A stretch of 64,000 nt of DNA from Lentzea alba (GTDB lineage Bacteria > Actinomycetota > Actinomycetes > Mycobacteriales > Pseudonocardiaceae). Below are positions 60,707-64,000 of the stretch, piece by piece. The notes under the pieces were generated by a model, which was given only the letters and a program-made list of their open reading frames with translations, had not been told where the DNA came from and did not search any database. The position numbers and the translations under genes are program-made. Numbering within the stretch: position 1 is the first letter of the stretch; each line of letters begins with the position of its first letter. The stretch spans positions 331,875 through 395,874 of the forward strand of contig NZ_JAAMPJ010000011.1 in assembly GCF_011067745.1 (NCBI RefSeq). The letters run 5' to 3'.

Positions 60707-63700
60707 CCGCGCAGCTGCGGGAGGCGCTGGCGGCGTTGCGCTTCAACTCCGCCGAGACACCGGACGACGTCTGGCGCAGGTCGCCGTCCCATGTGGACGG
60801 TTTGCACACGAGGGCGGAGCACCGCATCAGGACGGCCATCGCGGACGCCAGGGACAGCACCGGCTCCAACCCCATCGGGCTCGTGTTGCAGGGGCGCAAA
60901 GGCGTGGGCAAGACCCATCTGCTCGGCACGGTGCGCAGCATGGTGCAGGAGGCCGGTGGCTACTTCTTCCTGATCGAGGTCTCCACGGCGGCGGTGTTCT
61001 GGGAGGACGTCGCGGACGCCATGCGCAGCGAGTTGCTCAGGACCGATGACGGTGGCGAACTCCAGCTCCTGGTTCTGCTGCGGCAGTTGTGCCGTGGTGC
61101 CGACGTGTCCGAAGAAGTCGCTCGGGCGATCGTGAAGGAAGCGCCGCTGAAGCCCGAACATCTGAACGCGCTCATCAGTGGACTGTGGAAGGTCGACGCG
61201 CGGATCGCGAGCGAGTGCGAAGACGTCATCCGTGCGCTGGTGCTCTACGCGTCCAAGCACACCGCCGTTGGGCGCACCTATCTTGAAGGGCTCGACGACA
61301 CGGAGGGCGATCGCGGTACCTGGGGACTGTCGGCCAGGGCCAAGTCCGCCCAGCACATAGTGCGGGACATCTCCCGTGTGCTCGCGATGACCGGCCCGTG
61401 CGTGATCGCGATCGACCAGCTGGACACCGTGGTCAACAAGAGCCAGGAGGCCATCGAGGACGAGATCAGTCCCGAGGCGGCGCGGGAGATCGCGCTCATC
61501 TCGGACGGGTTGATGCAGCTACGCGAAATCACGCGGCGGACGTTGACCATCGTTGCCTGCTTGCCGACCACGTGGAAGAAGCTGCGCCAGGTCGCGAGTG
61601 ACACGGTCGGCGATCGGTTCACGACGACTCCGATTCTCGGCGCCATCGTGGAGCCGGCGATCGCCAGGACGTTGGTGGAGAAGTGGCTGGGGGTGATCTA
61701 CCAGAGCCACGGGATCACGCCTCCTCATCCGACCTGGCCGGTGGCGCCGGAGGCGTTCGGTGACGGATGGCAGGCGGAGACTCCGCGCACTCTGCTCAAG
61801 CGGGTTCACTCGCACGCGGAGACCTGCCTGCACGGTGAAATCCGCGAGCTGCGCTCGTTCCAGGAGAAGTCCGAGGAGATGTCCGAGCCGGTCGCACCCA
61901 CGCCAGTTGCCGCGACAGGGCCGGAGCCGGACTACCTCGTCGAGCTCGACGCGAAGTTCGCCCGGTTGCGGACGAAAGCCGCGCTGGCCGCCGCGGACGT
62001 CAAGCCGCACAACGAGGACGACGTGATGCCCGCGTTGTTGCTGGCCGGGTTGAGGTCGTGGGTCACCGAGATCGGCAACGACGACCTCGCGTGGCATCCC
62101 GAGCCCCAGTCCGAGGACAACAGCCTGCACGCGAGTCTGCGGCACACCGTGGACGAGGAACGCGATGTGGAAGAGCGCTGGGTCTTCCGGCTCATCGCGA
62201 GCAGCCACGGCAACCGGGTGCTGCGCAGATTGAGGGACGCGCGGGCGGCGGCGGAGGACGGACGTGGCCGGCACCTGGTGTTGATTCGCAACGGCTCCAA
62301 GGGCTGGACCGGTGCGAAGACCAAGGGTGAGGTCGCGGAGTTCGAGAAGCGCGGCGGCAAGAGCATCGACGTGTCGGACGACGACCTGCGCACGTTCATC
62401 GCGCTCAAGGAGATGTGGTCGTCGCAGTCGCACCAGCTGCTCGCCTGGCTGGTGGCGCGGAAACCGGCCAGCAGCAACACCTTCCTGCAGGCGATCCTGC
62501 CGGACCCGGCGGGAAGCGGTGGCAGGAGCGGGCACCAGGAGACCAGGCCTCCGCCCAAGGCGGCACCGAAGCCCCAGCCGCGTGCGTTGAAGCCGCAGTC
62601 GGCACCGAAGCCACAGGCGCGGCAGCCGGTCGAGAGTGACGACGCGATCGTGCTCGGGATGGACGGGGAGATCCGGATCGAGCTGGAGTCGTTGCGCAAG
62701 CACGCGATCGTGTTCGCGGGGTCCGGGAGCGGGAAGACGGTGTTGTTGCGCCGGATCGTCGAGGAGTGTGCGTTGCGCGGGGTTTCGGCGATCGTGCTGG
62801 ATCCCAACAACGACCTGGCGCGGCTTGGTGATGCCTGGCCCGAGGCGCCGGGGGAGTGGCTGCCGGGGGACGAGGCCAAGGCTGCCGAGTACATCGCGGG
62901 CACCGAGGTCGTGGTGTGGACGCCGGGGCGGGCCAGCGGTCGGCCGTTGGTGTTTCATCCGTTGCCCGACTTTGCCGAGGTCCGGGGGGACGAGGACGAG
63001 TTCGCGGCGGCGGTCGAGGCTGCGGTGGCGCGGTTGGTGCCGCATGCGCGGATTGCCAACGAGACCAAGTTCGCTGTTCGAGGGCGCGCTGTGTTGAAGG
63101 AGGCGCTCAAGCGGTATGCGCGGGAGGATCGGCGGGATTTGAACGGGTTCGTGGACCTGCTGGCGGAGTTGCCGGAGGGTGTCAGCAAGTTGAACTCGGC
63201 GGCGGCCACGGCTGCTGATCTCGCGGAGACGCTCAGGGCCGCGATGGTGAACGATCCGTTGCTCGGTGGGCTTGGGGAACCCACGGATCCCGGGGTGTTG
63301 CTCACGCCGGCCGAGGGCAGGCGGGCGCGGGTTTCGGTGATCAGTTTTGTCGGGTTGCCTTCCGAGGAACAGCGGCAGGGGTTCATCAGCCAGTTGCAGC
63401 TGGAGGTGTTCGCCTGGATCAAGCGGAATCCGGCGGTGGATCGGCCGCTCGGTGGGTTGATGGTGATGGACGAGGCGCAGACGATCGCGCCTTCGAGTGG
63501 GGGCACGGCGAGTTTGCAGACCACGATCTTGCTGGCCTCGCAGGCTCGCAAGTACGGGCTCGGGTTGGTGCTCGCCACGCAGGCGCCCAAAGGGGTGCAC
63601 AACCAGGTGACCGGGAACGCCACCACGCAGTTCTTCGGGCGGTTGAACAGTCCCGCGCAGATCGCCGCGGCCACGGACATGGCGCGGGCCAAGGGGAGTT

Positions 63701-63855
63701 CGGTCGCGGACATCTCGCGGTTGGAGCGCGGGCAGTTCTACGTCACCGGCGACACGTTCGGGTTTCGGCGGATGCGGGCGCCGTTGTGCCTCAGTCATCA
63801 TCCGCCCAGTCCGCTGCGGCTCGAGGAAGTGGTCGAGCGGGCCAGGAAGCAGTGA
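60703..63855 (+). CDS. Double ATPase: AAA/STAND-like plus HerA/FtsK-like
   Basis: The 1050-residue protein contains two ATPase domains. The N-terminal one has Walker A GRKGVGKT (64-71) and Walker B CVIAIDQLD with a sensor-type strand LTIVACLPTTW, as in AAA/STAND ATPases. A charged middle (about 400-610) and a Pro/Lys-rich linker (PPPKAAPKPQPRALKPQ) follow. The C-terminal domain is HerA/FtsK-like: GSGSGKT at 673-679, VLDPNNDLARLG, Walker B LMVMDEAQ (Asp923-Glu924), and the arginine-finger and Q-motif region LATQAPKGVHNQVTGN. HerA-type ATPases are hexameric DNA or protein motors paired with effectors in several defence systems. It is the last gene of the operon with the TIR protein. Confidence 0.8.
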   Translation: MTAQLREALAALRFNSAETPDDVWRRSPSHVDGLHTRAEHRIRTAIADARDSTGSNPIGLVLQGRKGVGKTHLLGTVRSMVQEAGGYFFLIEVSTAAVFWEDVADAMRSELLRTDDGGELQLLVLLRQLCRGADVSEEVARAIVKEAPLKPEHLNALISGLWKVDARIASECEDVIRALVLYASKHTAVGRTYLEGLDDTEGDRGTWGLSARAKSAQHIVRDISRVLAMTGPCVIAIDQLDTVVNKSQEAIEDEISPEAAREIALISDGLMQLREITRRTLTIVACLPTTWKKLRQVASDTVGDRFTTTPILGAIVEPAIARTLVEKWLGVIYQSHGITPPHPTWPVAPEAFGDGWQAETPRTLLKRVHSHAETCLHGEIRELRSFQEKSEEMSEPVAPTPVAATGPEPDYLVELDAKFARLRTKAALAAADVKPHNEDDVMPALLLAGLRSWVTEIGNDDLAWHPEPQSEDNSLHASLRHTVDEERDVEERWVFRLIASSHGNRVLRRLRDARAAAEDGRGRHLVLIRNGSKGWTGAKTKGEVAEFEKRGGKSIDVSDDDLRTFIALKEMWSSQSHQLLAWLVARKPASSNTFLQAILPDPAGSGGRSGHQETRPPPKAAPKPQPRALKPQSAPKPQARQPVESDDAIVLGMDGEIRIELESLRKHAIVFAGSGSGKTVLLRRIVEECALRGVSAIVLDPNNDLARLGDAWPEAPGEWLPGDEAKAAEYIAGTEVVVWTPGRASGRPLVFHPLPDFAEVRGDEDEFAAAVEAAVARLVPHARIANETKFAVRGRAVLKEALKRYAREDRRDLNGFVDLLAELPEGVSKLNSAAATAADLAETLRAAMVNDPLLGGLGEPTDPGVLLTPAEGRRARVSVISFVGLPSEEQRQGFISQLQLEVFAWIKRNPAVDRPLGGLMVMDEAQTIAPSSGGTASLQTTILLASQARKYGLGLVLATQAPKGVHNQVTGNATTQFFGRLNSPAQIAAATDMARAKGSSVADISRLERGQFYVTGDTFGFRRMRAPLCLSHHPPSPLRLEEVVERARKQ

Positions 63856-63912
63856 GAAAGGGCGGTGTCCCCGGTGAACTGGTCCCCGGAAGTTGGACTG
63901 GCTAGCTGAAGG

Positions 63913-64000
63913 TTAGGCCGCGAGGGCCTGGGCTCGGTATTCGACCGGGCTCAGGCCCTTGAGCGTGGTCGAGATACGGGTGGTGTTGTACCAGTCGATG
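63913..64000 (-). CDS. IS3-family transposase (OrfB) C-terminus, partial
   Basis: The last 28 codons are visible: IDWYNTTRISTTLKGLSPVE then YRAQALAA and TAA at 63913. This is the end of an IS3-family OrfB integrase-type transposase. The sequence from about 63869 to 63912 (TGTCCCCGGTGAACTGG...) probably contains the element's terminal inverted repeat. The rest lies beyond the window. Confidence 0.85.
   Translation of the reverse strand, partial: IDWYNTTRISTTLKGLSPVEYRAQALAA

Noticed and set aside
61519..63801. A 760-codon open frame on the minus strand
   Set aside because: Antisense shadow of the HerA double-ATPase gene; Pro/Arg/His-rich, no motif.
57884..63855. Standard Thoeris system
   Set aside because: Thoeris needs a SIR2-like ThsA with TIR ThsB. 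Here the TIR gene is joined to MinD/ParA-like and HerA-like ATPases instead.

Overview
The window is chromosomal DNA of a high-GC actinomycete. Third codon positions are almost all G/C, GTG starts are common, and SsgA-like, WGR, CU044_5270, TIGR02611, DUF6653 and AMIN-like genes are present. An SsgA-type regulator points to a mycelial, sporulating actinobacterium; a Pseudonocardiaceae-like genus such as Lentzea or Saccharothrix would fit, but that is inference. No CRISPR array, rRNA or replication origin was seen.

Layout. (1) 1-5.8 kb: a minus-strand operon of a secreted/membrane VWA protein, a large tubulin/FtsZ-like GTPase and a third gene running off the left edge. (2) 6-9.2 kb: PLP enzyme, Nudix hydrolase, small membrane protein, secreted triple-repeat protein. 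(3) 9.3-18.2 kb: a LuxR-type regulator, then a divergent pair of IucA/IucC siderophore synthetases with an ATP-grasp ligase and a Nudix-like protein (a probable NRPS-independent siderophore-type locus), then a WGR/beta-propeller protein. (4) 18.2-41.3 kb: a plant cell-wall polysaccharide locus for rhamnogalacturonan and arabinogalactan: GH78, GH43 exo-galactanase with CBM13, GH29, CE12 esterase, a PET-hydrolase-like polyesterase with a ricin domain, GH53, LacI regulator, sugar ABC importer without ATPase, GH42 and a CE2-like esterase. Four near-identical 16-bp operators (33650, 33740, 37988, 38076) tie GH53, the polyesterase operon, the importer, LacI and GH42 into one regulon. Two very short secreted proteins in this region look like internally deleted CAZymes.

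(5) 41.4-49.8 kb: an accessory stretch with gene fragments, a STAND/NLR-like ATPase with a membrane partner sharing a short repeated motif, a Cys-containing regulator with DUF3291, and three relics of one IS terminus. (6) 49.83-54.44 kb: a 4.6-kb element between 46-bp direct repeats of a tRNA-Val(CAC) 3' end. It carries a DndB/DGQHR-like protein and a PD-(D/E)XK-like nuclease; its integrase has lost its N-terminus at an intact IS256 element. (7) 54.5-57.8 kb: TIGR02611 protein, ECF sigma/anti-sigma pair, SsgA-like gene, and five tRNAs (Gly, Cys, Val, Gly, Val). (8) 57.9-63.9 kb: a tight four-gene operon of a TIR protein, a KGGVGR MinD/ParA-like ATPase, a small unknown protein and a two-ATPase HerA-type protein, followed by the end of an IS3-family element.

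The best candidates for undescribed systems are the TIR/KGGVGR/HerA operon, the NLR plus membrane-protein pair, and the DndB-like/nuclease pair on the tRNA-Val element. All functional assignments come from reading sequence and recalling families; no database search was run.
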